A DNA stretch of 64,000 nucleotides from Linyphia triangularis (Eukaryota > Arthropoda > Arachnida > Araneae > Linyphiidae): positions 42,604,785 to 42,668,784 of the forward strand of contig OZ021721.1 in the NCBI GenBank assembly GCA_963978545.1, in the 5' to 3' direction. The notes below the pieces were generated by a model that saw only the letters and a program-made list of their open reading frames with translations, did not search any database and had not been told where the DNA came from. Positions within the stretch are counted from its first letter, which is position 1, and each line of letters begins with the position of its first letter. Below are positions 35,860-48,189 of this stretch, piece by piece. The position numbers and the translations under genes are program-made.

Positions 35860-36980
35860 CTAGGGAGCTCCACCCCTGCTTGCTAGTGCTCTCCAACCCC
35901 CTGGATTGCTATGCAATCCTCTTTGGTTCGCGAAACGAACCATGCTCGCTTCGCTTTAAAGTGAGGCATTTAAAACATGCCCTAGCAAAAAGCTATTTTA
36001 ACTACATAATCAAGAAAATCCGTGAAAAGTGATATTTTGCCATGAAAATGAAACGGTGCCTCTTGGCGACTTTTTTAAAATTGACGGTTTGGCGCCAAGT
36101 GTGACAACTCATCGACTTGCTTTTACGGCAACCCTAGTGACCGTTTGCATTTGGCAACACGGCGTTTTGACGCCATTTTGGATTGGGGACATAGTCTTTT
36201 AAAAAAGTTGCCAAATTGAAAATGATGTCAAAAGTCGCCAAGAGGCACCGTACAGTAAATCATAAACTGAATGAATATATTACTATAAAAAGCTTTTTTT
36301 TATTCCGGTTTATCCGGAATGCTGCAATTATTCAATGTTCTGTGAATTTTCAGCATATAATTCTTAATAATCTTAATGCAAATTCCGTGCTCAGTTTTTA
36401 TCAGCATATATCCGGAAAACGTTCGCATAAACATGTTGTGATTATTTGTAGAATCTAAACAAATATAGCTTGTTTTAATTATATAAGAGATAAAGTTTTG
36501 CAGTCGAAATTCTGTTATCCACACTCCACAGCATCCGGAACATGCTCACGGCACGATAGCTTTCAAGTTACTTTAGCGCTAGTAAAGCTCAAATCAACCA
36601 ACCAACCGGAACATGCTCCTACAGATAATTTTTCGGACATGCCTATTTTATCCGGAATTTTAAACCAAAAGAAATGTACGCATCTTACATCTATTTATTG
36701 TAACATCATCGTAAATATGAAATCATTACGTTTTAAATAGGCAATAATTCGTATCTGTAATAAGAAAAACAAAATATAGCGAATCCATATTGTTGACTGT
36801 TGCCAGATGTATTAGCCAAATTTCAAAAGATATATTGTGATTGGCTGGATTGCTGAATTTGGAAATTCGTGCATAAAGTACATTTAAAAGATTTGTGATT
36901 GAATGTTTGAAGTCGTTGCCATTCTGCTTACAGAAATACAGCCGAATTTGGGCGGCAAGCAAGAGAATTATATATATAGA
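35860..36980 (-). mobile_element. Non-autonomous Helitron, minus strand, 1.12 kb
   Basis: On the minus strand it starts TCTATATATATAATTCTC (36980 downward) and ends ...GGGGTGGAGCTCCCTAG at 35860, inserted between host A and T (35859 A, 36981 T on the plus strand). TC start, CTAG end, A|T insertion and no target duplication are the Helitron hallmarks. A subterminal stretch with aagcgaagcgagc and self-complementary ggttcgtttcgcgaacc precedes the 3' end. There is no Rep-helicase frame. The interior holds at least five ccgga/tccgga motifs (about 36305-36655) and a nested 199-bp palindromic element. Confidence 0.8.
36053..36251. mobile_element. 199-bp palindromic element nested in the Helitron
   Basis: The 22-bp end ACGGTGCCTCTTGGCGACTT-TT at 36053-36074 is repeated exactly, inverted, at 36230-36251. 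Inner sequence (ggtttggcgcc / ttggcaac) is partly mirrored. Target duplication unclear. Confidence 0.85.
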
Positions 36981-37295
36981 TATTCAATAGGAAGTTCCAC
37001 CTAGAAGTGCTGTTAAGTTCAGCCGAAAAAGGATTTACTTAATATCTCTACGCAACTTTATACTTTGGCTCAAAATCCAACTTTTTTTTTATATGTATAT
37101 TAAGCATACACTTTTGAAGAAATTAATTGTAAGCTGATCTGTTAGCTTCAAAGTTCTGAAAATATCATTCAAGCAAAATGATAGTTCTGAAATTGTAAAT
37201 TTTAGTTAATTAGACTTTGGAAAATACTTTTAGATGGTAAGGAATTCCAACGATTTGAAACTGTGTTGGAAATTCAAAACGTTAAATAAAAAAAC

Positions 37296-37327
<32 letters not shown>

Positions 37328-38351
37328 TGTTTCGGAAATAAGTGTTATTTAAAGAATTTTTTACAGATGTTTTATTTAAGTCAGTTAAATCACTACCGCA
37401 ATCAAATTTTTGAAATCCGTTTACAGTTTTCATTCAATACCCAACTTAAAAGTATTTTAAGAAAATCAAAATGTTTAATTTTCAAATTTTACAACTGGCA
37501 AAAATTTTAAATTTAATTATTTTAACATTTCGTTTCATGAGCGTTTTTCAATAAAGATTAGAAACAGTCTGCTAAATATAGTTAAAATCATCCAATTCAC
37601 GCTGACATTGTTTCACTTTTAAGAGTTTAATATTTTTAATTCATTAAAATTAAAATTTTAAGTAGTTTAAGAAATATATTTCCATAAAAAAGCCCCAACT
37701 ATTAAAGTTTATATCGTTGTCCTTGACGTATGCATAATTTTTTTAATAAAATTGTATTTTTTACAAATATTTTAGTAAATATGGAATGTTTACTAGAGAA
37801 GAAAAATACCAATTTTCTCTACAATACGATTCATTCCGATTTTTTTTTGTGGAAAAAAAAATAAATGTAATTAATATAAACTATCTCTAAGAAATAAGAA
37901 CTCAATCCATCCATCAAATTAGAAAATCAAGGATTTATAAAGGTTTGCCACATTTTTCAAGGACTCGATGAAATATTTTCAAGCACTAATACGAACCCTG
38001 TTCTCAGTTTGATCAGAATTTGTGTGGATAAAAAACTGTAGGGTATTAGAAAATGCTGTTAAATCTTTATTTTATGAGGTAATAATGCATTGAGTAGAAT
38101 AAATTGAAGATTTCCAGTGAATGGACGGATGCTTATTGACTGCTTGTGTTAAATCATTCGGTTATTGTTCAATTGACAGGATATCACAGATTTTTTATCC
38201 TATCTTTCACTAAAACTTTCCTCACAATTTAATAAATAACAATTTTCGAATAAAATCTCCGATACCGTAATGTAAGCTCTTCATTAAACAGAAACTAGTT
38301 TGGTGTTTAAATGACTGAATTGATATTTTTTTTCAATAAGGAAATTGAAGG

Positions 38352-38528
38352 TTGGTTGTATTCAGATTATCTGGCGCCGTCAGCAACGCGAGGGCTATAA
38401 TGCGCCGAAACATTTCGTCATTTAACAAACCAACATACATTTACAAACATCCATGCCAACACGGGACTCGAACCCGCAACCTCGCGGTCTAGAAGCCAGC
38501 ACGCTAATCACTATACCGTTTGGTCGGC
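38352..38528 (-). mobile_element. tRNA-Arg-like SINE, copy B
   Basis: Complete minus-strand copy with a perfect 14-bp target duplication AAGGAAATTGAAGG (38338-38351 and 38529-38542). The head reads GCCGACCAAACGGTATAGTG-, with an A box (TAGTGATTAGCGTGCTGG) and a B box (GGTTCGAGTCC). The central ttctagacc anticodon-loop region resembles tRNA-Arg(TCT). The 3' end is not poly(A) but ctgaatacaacca. Confidence 0.95.
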
Positions 38529-39204
38529 AAGGAAATTGAAGGATGAAACGCTAAACGTTAATTCACTGGATGATTCACCATCATCATTATCATCACTGAT
38601 TGGATGATTTTAACTATAATTAGCAGACTGTTTCTAATCCTTATTGAAAAACACGCATGAAACGAAATGTTCAAATAATTAAATTTAAAATTTTTGCCAG
38701 TTGTAAAATTTGAAAATTAAACATTTTGATTTTCTTAAAATACTGTTAAGTTGGGTATTGAATGAAAACTGTAAACGGATTTCAAAAATTTGATTGCGGT
38801 AGTGATTTAACTGACTTAAATAAAGCATCTGTAAAAAATTCTTTAAATAACACTTATTTCCGAAACAAAAATATTTTTTTTAAAAAATCGTCATTTTATT
38901 TAACATTTTGTATTTCCAACACAGTTTCAAATCGTTGGAATTTCTTACCATCTAAAAGTATTTTCCAAAGACGAATTAACAAAATTTACAATTTCAGAAC
39001 TATCATTTTGCTTGAATGATATTTTCACAACTTTGAAGCTAACAGATCAGCTTACAATTAATTTCTTCAAAAGTGTATGCTTGATATACATATTAAAAAA
39101 AAAGTTGGATTTTGAGCCAAAGTGTAAAGTTGCGTAGAGATATTAAGTAAATCCTTTTCCGGCTGAACTTAACAGCACTTCTAGGTGGAACTTCCTATTG
39201 AATA

Positions 39205-39349
39205 TCTATATATATAATTCTCTTGCTTGCCGCCCAAATTCGGCTGTATTTCTGTAAGCAGAATGGCAACGACTTCAAACATTCAATCACAAATCTTTTA
39301 AATGTACTTTATGCACGAATTTCCAAATTCAGCAATCCAGCCAATCACC
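39205..39349 (+). mobile_element. Truncated Helitron 5' end in the right arm
   Basis: A|TCTATATATATAATTCTCTT begins at 39205 and matches the minus-strand Helitron start at 36980. The match stops at about 39349, at the arm boundary, so this copy lacks the Helitron body. A CTAG-T at 39413-39417 lacks the usual hairpin and is not a convincing end. Confidence 0.75.
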
Positions 39350-40589
39350 ATATCACGGCAACTCAGGGTGGATTCTGGGTTATCATCTTGATTTATTCTA
39401 AGAGACACTCTTCTAGTTGTATGATCTAATAATATCCACATCAAACCATCGAATTCTAGGTCTCCTGATCATACTGACCCGGATTTAAATATATTGCAAA
39501 TATGAATTATGTTTTAACTCTATGAAGCATAGTGGTTTCACACAGAAACCACTTTTTTAAATTTTTATTGCTATACGAAGACTGGTTTTACAGCGAAACC
39601 ACGAAACGTAGAAATTATCAACAACAAAAGTTAAAATAAATTTGTTTTTTGCAATAAAGGAACTCCATCATTCTTCTACATATAAAGACGGCCCAAATCA
39701 AATGTCATTAGAATCGAAAATAAAATCGAAATTCGTGTTTCAAAGGGTTAATAATATTATGAAAGTTAGATATCAGGTGATGATTACAAAGTAAAACATA
39801 AGGTTTTATCTAATATTGAGGGGAAAAAATTCATTTTTCGGCTGTCCTGAAATTTTTTTTTTTGGACTTGGGTCGTTTTTTATTTCTAGTCCTCAATTTA
39901 TTTAAGGAGTTTTCAATTTTGTGCATCTATTTTTTAAGGAAACAATGTTTGTGTTTATTGCTGCAATAAGACATTCAGTCCACAATTTTACGAAGAAACA
40001 CTAAGAGAGGAATATTTTTAGAATATTTTTCATTCTTGCTTTTTGAGAGATAACTAAAGTGGCGTATTTAAGAGCAGAATTTATTTTTCTTTAGCAGGAG
40101 ATTATATTTCTGATATATGTTACGAGAGGGGCATTTCTTGAAAACAGTGAAGTGACAAGAAAATTTTAAAACGCAGAGAATAATAATAATACTTTTAGTC
40201 CTACAATACGAATAACTTAAAGTCAAAATGTACGCATGAATGACATTATATATTTCAGTTTTTATTTGGGTTTTCTTATAGTTAAATAATTTGTATTTAC
40301 AAAATTATGCTTATAGGGTGAATTTATGCATTTTTAAGCGTAAAAATTCAATGCGTAACGCTGACAAAACACGCTCTAAATATACAGCCAGCAGGTGGGT
40401 CTCAAGGTTTGTCTAAAACTAAGTTGTTTATTATAGTATTTAAAATACTTATAATTAATTGTCTAGTTCAAAATTAATGTCATGCATTTCTTGAGCACTA
40501 CGGTAATTAATAAGATTTATACAAAGTACATTTTTTTAGTAGATATATTTCCTTTTTAAATTCTTTATATTAACTTCGATTATGTATGT

Positions 40590-40769
40590 GCCAACCAAAC
40601 GGTATAGTGGTTAGCGTGCTGGCTTCTAGACCGCGAGGTTGCGGGTTCGAGTCCTGTGTTGGCATGGGTGTTTGTAAATGTATGTTGGCTTGTCTAATGA
40701 CGAATGTTTCGGCGCATTATAGCCCTCGTGTTGCTGACGGCGCCAGATAATCTGAATACAACCAACCAA
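40590..40769 (+). mobile_element. tRNA-Arg-like SINE, copy C
   Basis: The plus-strand copy starts gccaaccaaacggtatagtg, with A box TAGTGGTTAGCGTGCTGG and B box GGTTCGAGTCC. It ends ctgaatacaaccaaccaa. It is flanked by TCGATTATGTATGT (40576-40589 and 40770-40783), a perfect 14-bp target duplication. It should carry an internal RNA polymerase III promoter. As the least damaged copy it defines the family at about 180 bp. Confidence 0.95.
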
Positions 40770-40810
40770 TCGATTATGTATGTGGTGTGTGGCGAGCAAA
40801 ACTGTAGAGA

Positions 40811-41210
40811 GCTAATTAATCCACTAGCCGTCATCCAATCGAACTGAAACTTGGAAGATAGATTCGTTGTCGATGACTATGTATTCTATCAAGTTTTTGG
40901 TTTGTCACTATAAGGCCGCTTTTACATTGTCCCTAAAAGAAAAAATATAGTAGACAAACTAACTTGTTATCATCCGATCGAGCTGAAATTTGTCAGATTC
41001 GGTGACAATGAGAATGATTTTTATTAAGTTTTGGGGTTCAACTAAATGGTTTAAAAGATTTGGGGTTTCCCTAAATGGCCGCTGTTAAACACGTTTCTAT
41101 TACCGACTAATTAACCCACTTACGCTCATCTAATCGATCTGAAACTTCGAACATAGACTTGTTGTCCATAACAATACATTCCATCGAATTTTAGGGGAAA
41201 AAAAGAGTTA
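40811..41210 (+). repeat. ~148-bp degenerate tandem repeat, 2.7 copies
   Basis: Units begin ctaattaatccactagccgt (40811), actaacttgttatcatccga (about 40958) and ctaattaacccacttacgct (41106). Each continues tc(c/t)(g/a)atcga(a/g/t)ctgaaa(c/t)tt and later aatggccgct or aaggccgctt. The spacing is 147-148 bp. The module is probably part of an unclassified mobile element. Confidence 0.85.
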
Positions 41211-43488
41211 GTCCATGGCACAAAGTTGTTGGGTTTCATAGTGATAGCACACTACGAAAAGCTGATTTCAACTCAAAATTACTCTAAAAAGTTGTAATTG
41301 CACAAAAAAGTCAGTAATACATGTAAAGGATTTACATTAAAAACTTTGTTTTTATTTTACAAACGAAATCTCAGTTACGAAAAAGTATGATTTATAAACT
41401 ACAGGTTTTATAAACAAATCAAATTTAGATAAGCATGGAACTTTTATCGGTGGCAAAGTCCTTTTAAACAACAACAAAGTTTAGTTTGGGTTTATTATAT
41501 TTTAATGCTTTTAAAAGGTTTTGATTTAGACACAGCTGTTAGTTGTTACGTAATACCGCACGACATTTTGTTATCGATATAGATGCTATTTTGAGTGATC
41601 CGTAATGTGATATACATCCAACGCCAATAGGGGGATTGTGAAAGTAGTGGAAGAGAAAATAATAAAAATCAAAACAAATACAGTGAGTTATGTCTAATAG
41701 ACTTGTATTAATCATAAACTTAGCTATAATTTCGTTCGGATAAGATAAGTCGGTTGTGAAGGATTCTTTATGACACGAAGGGACTGAGACAAAGTACTGT
41801 TACAAACAACATCTAGAGTGATAAGGAAATATAAATATAAAGGAGAAATGCCTTTCTGGTGGTCAAAAACTGACCATTTTACTACTTGGGAGAAAACTCA
41901 GAAAACTATCACCAAGCAAACGCTAAGAGACTAATTTATATTTCAAAATCACCTCCGCGTCTCAACATTTCGGCTAAAAAAGGACAAATTTTAATTTTTT
42001 TGTTAAGATCTAAAAGATTACCCGTCGAGCATTCCTTGTGAAATATACGTATAAAGAGTCCCTTTTCTATATCATAGAAAAGGAGCGTCTAACATCAGAA
42101 ATGACTGAACTAATTTTTGTAGTGTGATAAACGTGTAACATTTTTATTCAAGTATGTATTAGATTATCCAAATTGGTTTCAAAATTATAGCGATACAACT
42201 CGAGTCGATAAAAATTTGATATAAAATACTGAAACTTTATAAGAAATAATGTATAAAATAAAATTGGAAAATAAGTCCACATTGAAACAAGTATCACACA
42301 AAAAACTTCATTTGAAAATTTAGGCAAAGCACTGCTTCTACTAAAATAAAAGGCAACAAGTAACAGTGATGTGAAAAATGTAATGAAATTTAAAATAAAA
42401 ACTAGTTTCAATACAAACCCGCCCTTTCCGGCTGATTCAGTTACTTAAAACACATAGCGCATTGCCCTTTTCATCCCCTCCCCCCCCTAATCTACTTCTC
42501 CATGTACTTTTTTTCTTCAAAAAATAACATTGGCGGCTAAATAAAAAGCTAGCTGCGAGGATAGTTCAGTATGTATCGGGTCATATTTTATCTCCGCCTT
42601 TTTAAATTTTTTATCGGTTTCCGGCTTTGATAATTCGTCTTTGTTTCACATTTCTGACGGAATGTTATATTATGTATTTACTATAATGAACTAAATCTTT
42701 TTTTAAAGCATTTTACAATCTCTCTTTTTATTAGTGTGTCCAGATGTGTGTTTTTTTTTTAAAAAAGATCTAAATTGCGTAATTTCCATTAGAAATCAAA
42801 ACTAAGCTCGCTGACGATCCCTGGATTTTTGAGCATTTCAGAACTAATTTGTTAATAAATTAAGTTATTAACGAAAAATACTTAACTCTTCCAGCCCTGA
42901 GGTAATTTACATGCAGGTTCGTCTATCAGTGAGTTTTTTTACAAAACAATAATAATAAAAAACCTATTTAGTGATAGGAACTTATACTTTACTTCTTTCT
43001 AGATATATTTTTTAAAACATTTAAAAAAAATTAGAGACGTGGGGGGGGGGGGGGGAGGAGGATTAACAAAAATTTGTATGATTAGATAATGGCTTTTGGT
43101 ATCACTGGGCCCGAAAACTTGTTTAAAAAATATCACAAAATTTTAGTTAAAAAAAGTAATAAAAACAACATTAACATTAGCCACAAATCAACTTACTTCA
43201 TTATTTCAGGACAAACTAGCTTTTTCACTGATTAATAGTCAGTTTACCCTCTATGCCAATTTGTTAGGAAATCAAGTAGCTACACGAAGTAGCATAGAAG
43301 TCGAATACATAATTTATAAAGCAGAATGATATGAATACTTCTGAAGTAAATTATAAAAGTTTTGTATTTTCTTTTCAATTTATTTTAATTAATGAATTAA
43401 TTAAATAACAATTCAATTACATTAAGAGTTTTCATATCAACAACTTAAATTAAGCCAGTTTTTATTTAGTTGAAAATTAAATACCTTA
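41211..43488. other. No gene seen
   Basis: AT-rich sequence with a 15-G run at 43041-43055 and the only notable C run of the window (8 C, 42480-42487). Open frames are short and unrecognised. Confidence 0.4.
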
Positions 43489-44452
43489 TCTATAATAATA
43501 AAACAAAGAGTAAGTGTATCTGTTTGTCAGTGGATCTACAGAAAGCTACTTAAAATAGTAATAGAGCTATGGAATTTCAACAAAAGTAGTTTTGGACTTC
43601 TAATTGTACCTTTGAAAAACAGGATGTTAAAATATTAGTTTCTTTTTAATTAATTTTTTAATTAACTAAAAAATATTTTACAAAACAATTTCTAATACGG
43701 CTGCAGATCTGAAATTTTCAACATAAGTAGTTATGGCCTTCTAAGTGGAATTTTGACAAACAGAATGTTAAAATTTTAATTAGTTGTTTAATTTTTTTAG
43801 AAAGTGACTTCAAATAGAGGTGCAGTTCTGAAATTAATTGTCAAAATAAGTAGTTTTAGCTATTTAATTTGGACTTTTGGAAAACGGAATTTTAAAATTG
43901 ATTAGTTTTTTTTAATTAATTAAAAAATGTTTTTCAAAAAGAGACTTTGAATAGGCTAGAGCTCTGAAAATTTCAACATAAGTAGTTTTGGCCTTTTATT
44001 TTGCGTTTCGCAAACACATGTTAAAATTTTCTCAGAGGGTGAGGGGAGTTATATTACTGTATTAACGGAGACATTTTTTTGTTTTTCGACAAGGGAGAAG
44101 GTTCTAATATTAAGGGTTAAAGTAGCAATTCATTTTAAGTGAGTGAAGCGAGCTTACGCTTACGCAGTAATGAAACTTTCAGCGAGCGAAGCGAGATCAT
44201 GCTTGCGCAGCAATAAACCTTCCAGCGAGAAAAGCAAGCTTGTGCTTGCATTGAAACTTTCAACGAGTGAAAAGGCTTGTGCTTATTTGTTAATGAACTT
44301 TTCAGCGAGCTGTTTTTGCGCAACAATGAAAGTTTTCATCGAGCGAAGTGAGCTATGTTTGTGTTACAATGAAACTTTTAGGGAGCGAGGCGCCAAAAAC
44401 TGGGACTTATACACCAATGACGGGTCTCCGTAGCGCGGGGAAGTGCAGCTAG
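43489..44452 (+). mobile_element. Non-autonomous Helitron, plus strand, 964 bp
   Basis: Starts A|TCTATAATAATAAAACAAAG and ends tctccgtagcgcggggaagt then gcagCTAG|T, with a TCTCCG-tagcg-CGGGGA hairpin 10 nt before the end. The 5' half has four ~120-bp degenerate units (tgaaattttcaacataagta, gttttggccttct, acagaatgttaaaat). The 3' half (about 44135-44390) has ~55-bp units of the type gaaactttcagcgagcgaag. No helicase frame. The two open frames at 44135-44433 come from the tandem units. Confidence 0.85.
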
Positions 44453-44882
44453 TTGACAATAATTGGAAAGCACTTTCAAGAATGTCTGAATCTTCATTTA
44501 TAATGTCATAAAAGGTTCATTATACTCACTACTCCAGGCAAATATATTCCTCTGATTATTAAAAGATCATAGACGTTTCAGTAACTAAGTTGATCGAGTA
44601 GTATTTACAAGGGTTTGTTAATCATTTAATAAGTTCTACCCACCTAAACACAATATTTCTTCCGGCCACCTTATGCACGAAAGGTTAAACTGGAACATTA
44701 AATCAAAAATACTGCCTATTAGTAGGCGATACATCGAAGTATATCTGTGCGGATTGTTCCGGTTGGCTCTGTAAAAATTTGGGAAGTTCTGGGTTGAAAT
44801 TTATAGTTTTTACCACAATGACGGTGATGTGCAACAAAAAATGTTTAAAAGGAACTTTACCAGTTTTCAAGAAAACATGGTA

Positions 44883-45119
44883 CCGTGAATGCAGGCTACT
44901 TTGGCCCAAACTGAGAAAAAAATCTAACGTTCTCTGTTAACCTTCAGGAAGCAGTTTTTAAATTAATTTCGACAGTTTCCGCTATGGATGCTGCTCCATA
45001 GCGGAAAATGTCGAAATTAATTAAAAAACTGCTTCCTGAAGGTTAGCAGAGAACGTTAGATTTTTTTCTCAATTTGGGCCAAAGAAGGACCCCAGGACCA
45101 AAGTAGCCCGCATTCACGG
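44883..45119. mobile_element. TA-flanked palindromic MITE, 237 bp
   Basis: TA at 44881-44882 and 45120-45121 brackets a nearly perfect palindrome. The left arm 44883-44988 begins CCGTGAATGCAGGCTACTTT. The loop is tgctgc (44989-44994). The right arm 44995-45119 is the mirror with an extra ~19 bp (gaaggaccccaggacca). A TA duplication fits Tc1/mariner-type MITEs. Transcription would give a very stable hairpin RNA. Confidence 0.9.
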
Positions 45120-48100
45120 TACTTAAAAACACATTTTTCATAGGTTAAAATTAAGTTCTCACATGTAAGGTGGTAATTTTACCGAAATCGAAAAGCAGCT
45201 TTGGAACTATATCATAAATTACTTGAAGATAACGATATTTTTTTTTTAAATAATTTTCTTCTGCTGTATAGAAAAAAAATTGTTTTTCAAAAATCATGCT
45301 TTTATAAGTCAATATGAAGACATCAAAGTTCGGGTATTCTGTATATATACCGTGAGAATTAAGCTAAAGCAAAGTTCATGGGTTAAAACTGAAGAAAAGA
45401 CGAAAGTGTGATAGTAGGCGCCAAGTAATTAAACAAGGAAAAATAACAGTTATCACTAAAAAAAAAAGGGGGGGGGGTGCATTTTAAATGAGTAAAAATG
45501 CATTCAGCAGTAGAGTGTAATCAGCAGACGTCTGCCAGACACAGTAATACAAACAGGAAGGTTGAATTACCACGTCAGTTATATGATTAATTTAGTGAAA
45601 AAGGAGAGAATACAATAATAAAGCCAGATAAGTGTACGCATGAGAAAAATACGCTATAAGTGTTGATGCGAAGAGTCAGATTTCTTACTAGAATTTAGAT
45701 TAAAAAGTCAGTTGAAGGTTACTTGAAAGTATTTACAGAATTGCAAGATGGCTATAATCAATTAAAACAGTCCACGATTTTCAAGAAAAATAATAAGGAT
45801 AGTCATAAAATTTTATATTTCATTTTAATTCATAAAGGGAACTTGACAGTCACCGACAAAATTCAAAAGCTGTATTTTCATCCAACTTCAATGTCCTATA
45901 AATTATTTATTTCTCAATGAATTTACAAACTTTTTTCCTTTAAAGTGTTGTTAGATATTTATAAACATAGTAATTGTGCAAAAATAATTAATACTTTGAG
46001 TTTACAAGCATTTTTTAAAATTATCTCAAAACAATGATTTTCAACACTTTATAGACAAAATAGCTAACAAATATTTTTTAAAAAATTACTAATGTTAAGT
46101 TAACATTTCAATTAACGATGATAACCTATTTTTTAGACAATATTGATTTTAATGTTAATGGGAAGGGGGGGGGGGGAACTATATATATATATGTTTTGTA
46201 TGAACTAGAATTTTTTTTTTTCATAAAATTCACCTTAAAAATATACACACATTTAAAATAAAAATTTTAGGTCATCAATATAAAACTCACTTTTATATAA
46301 TATTCTACTCAAAAATTAGATTGAAATATTGAATAGATTTTTTTAAAGTGTACCTAAGTGTTTTGAGTTATTTTCAAAAAATTCTTCCAAACTAAAAATA
46401 TTAATTTTTGTTATTATTTTTGCCTTATTACTATATTTGCAAATATCAAACTACAAATTCTGTGAAAAAAGTTTGTAAATACGTTCCGAAATAAATAATT
46501 TACAGGACATTGAAGTTAGATGTAAATTCGACTTTAAGCTTGCGTCGGTGACTGTTTAAGTTCCCTTAACGTCTTTGTAGATATTATTTTAGTTGATTAA
46601 AATGTTTTGATATTTTATTACGCTTGGAGGCATTTTGTTTATTTATAATAGCCGCAGTGGTTTAGTTACTATATAAAATCATCAGATAATTTAATAAGTC
46701 TTATTAAAATAATCATATTACCTGTTTACATGGGATATTTTATAAAATAACCAGCAAAAGTAATGATTTTTTTTTTAAATTCGCCATATTAACCAGTCTT
46801 TTCGGTTATTTTTATAAAATAACCGGTAATTTTACATAGCAGATTTATCAAATTAGCCATAATATAAACACGAGAAAATAATTTATGGAAGACATATTTC
46901 TCATTTAAAAGTAACAAATTTCAACACAAAAGAGTCATGATCTGCAGCCACTTGAACAACTCAATCAGTTTACATAGAAAAAAATAGAAGCTACGACCTT
47001 GATGAAACCGTAAAACAATAGGTAAACATTAATAATAAATCGATAATATGCCTAGTGTCTCTAACAATCCGCTTATAGTTTTGTTAGTCTACATTCCACT
47101 TTACAGATCTAACCGATAACTTGATGCTGTTAGTGATGCATAAGGTACAAAAACGTTAGTAGATTTTATAACTAGATTGATTAAATTTATTCCAAGAATA
47201 AGTTAAACTTATTATATTGCAACTATGCATATAATCTTGAATCTTAAAGAAAGCCAATTTACCCAGGTAACTTAGAAGAAGTATGAATTTTGAAGAAAAA
47301 TATCTTCTCATTTGTTAGATATCCTGCAACTACTTTCTTTTAATAGTTTATTAAAAAGTTGCTTCTTTGGAAAATGTGGGAACTGCCAATGATTGGATTT
47401 CCTGATCAAGTTTTGATACAAAACATGGATCTTTTTTGGGAGCTATGGTCTTATTTATTGTCTCTATCTTAGTTAAAAAAGAGAAACCATTTAAACCTTT
47501 AGAATGCTTGATTATGTATAAAAGCAAGCATTACAATTTGTTGGAAAAAGCAAAAAATAAAACTAGCATGCGAAATGTAAAGATGAACTTTTAACATAGA
47601 GATAATTACTTACTTAAGACACTAAGTTCAACAAGTTATAAAATGTTATGCACGAGAAACAATGTCTATTTTCAAACTGCTTGCACATGTTTCAAAAGCA
47701 ATGCTAAAATAACGAGGCACATTTTGTGGCTGAAAGTCTTATTACTAAACATAAGGAATTTTAGTTAAAGAATATATTAAATCAAGGATCAATGGCAAAA
47801 TAGCAAATGGTTAGAAGGTCATTTTAGGACGGCGACTATTTGTAATCAGCCAGAAACAGACAGGCATGTACTTAAGCGTATAGCAAAATTTATGTTATTT
47901 AAACTTCTGGAAGGATTGATCTAACTTTTATAAGTGGATACCATTTATGATACGTCACGATTGAAATTATTTGAATTTCTGTTAACTGAATATCAACGTT
48001 CATTGAAATAATTACACCAACAAATATAAGAAGTACAATAGAATTTGCTACTTTCCTAAAACAAGCAACAACCAGAATATAAGAGAAGTGTTAAGTTACC

Positions 48101-48185
48101 AGATATATACATATTAGAAATATAAGTCTTAGAAAAAGCCAAGAAGAGCCAATTAAGTTAAGTGATATTCTGCGTAGCAAAACAA
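45120..48185. other. No gene seen
   Basis: AT-rich sequence with G runs at 45468-45477 and 46165-46176 and scattered short frames. No long repeat recognised. Confidence 0.4.
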
Positions 48186-48189
48186 ACGG

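Larger units (their letters stand above)
36835..39349. repeat. Large inverted duplication, ~755-bp arms, 1-kb spacer
   Basis: Left arm 36835-37597 and right arm 38598-39349 are reverse complements at roughly 90 percent or better by eye. They include the same 5' Helitron end (about 145 bp) plus about 600 bp of its flank. Identical short reading frames (LAAQIRLYFCKQNGNDFKHS) appear on opposite strands in the two arms. The spacer (37598-38597) contains a SINE inserted later. A poly(A) run of about 31 occupies 37297-37327 in the left arm only; the right arm has a short mixed run there. Confidence 0.95.

Noticed and set aside
39409..39417. CTAG-T as 3' end of the right-arm Helitron copy
   Set aside because: No GC hairpin precedes it and the sequence does not resemble the 3' end of the complete copy at 35860.
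36726..39429. Two near-identical proteins starting LAAQIRLYFCKQNGND on opposite strands
   Set aside because: They are the same Helitron 5' end in the two arms of the inverted duplication; no start or splice context.
40590..40670. tRNA-Arg gene
   Set aside because: The head has A and B boxes but lacks a paired acceptor stem, has a SINE body and target duplications, and recurs at two other sites. It is a SINE.
44135..44433. 63- and 96-codon frames on opposite strands
   Set aside because: Produced by the ~55-bp tandem units of the Helitron.
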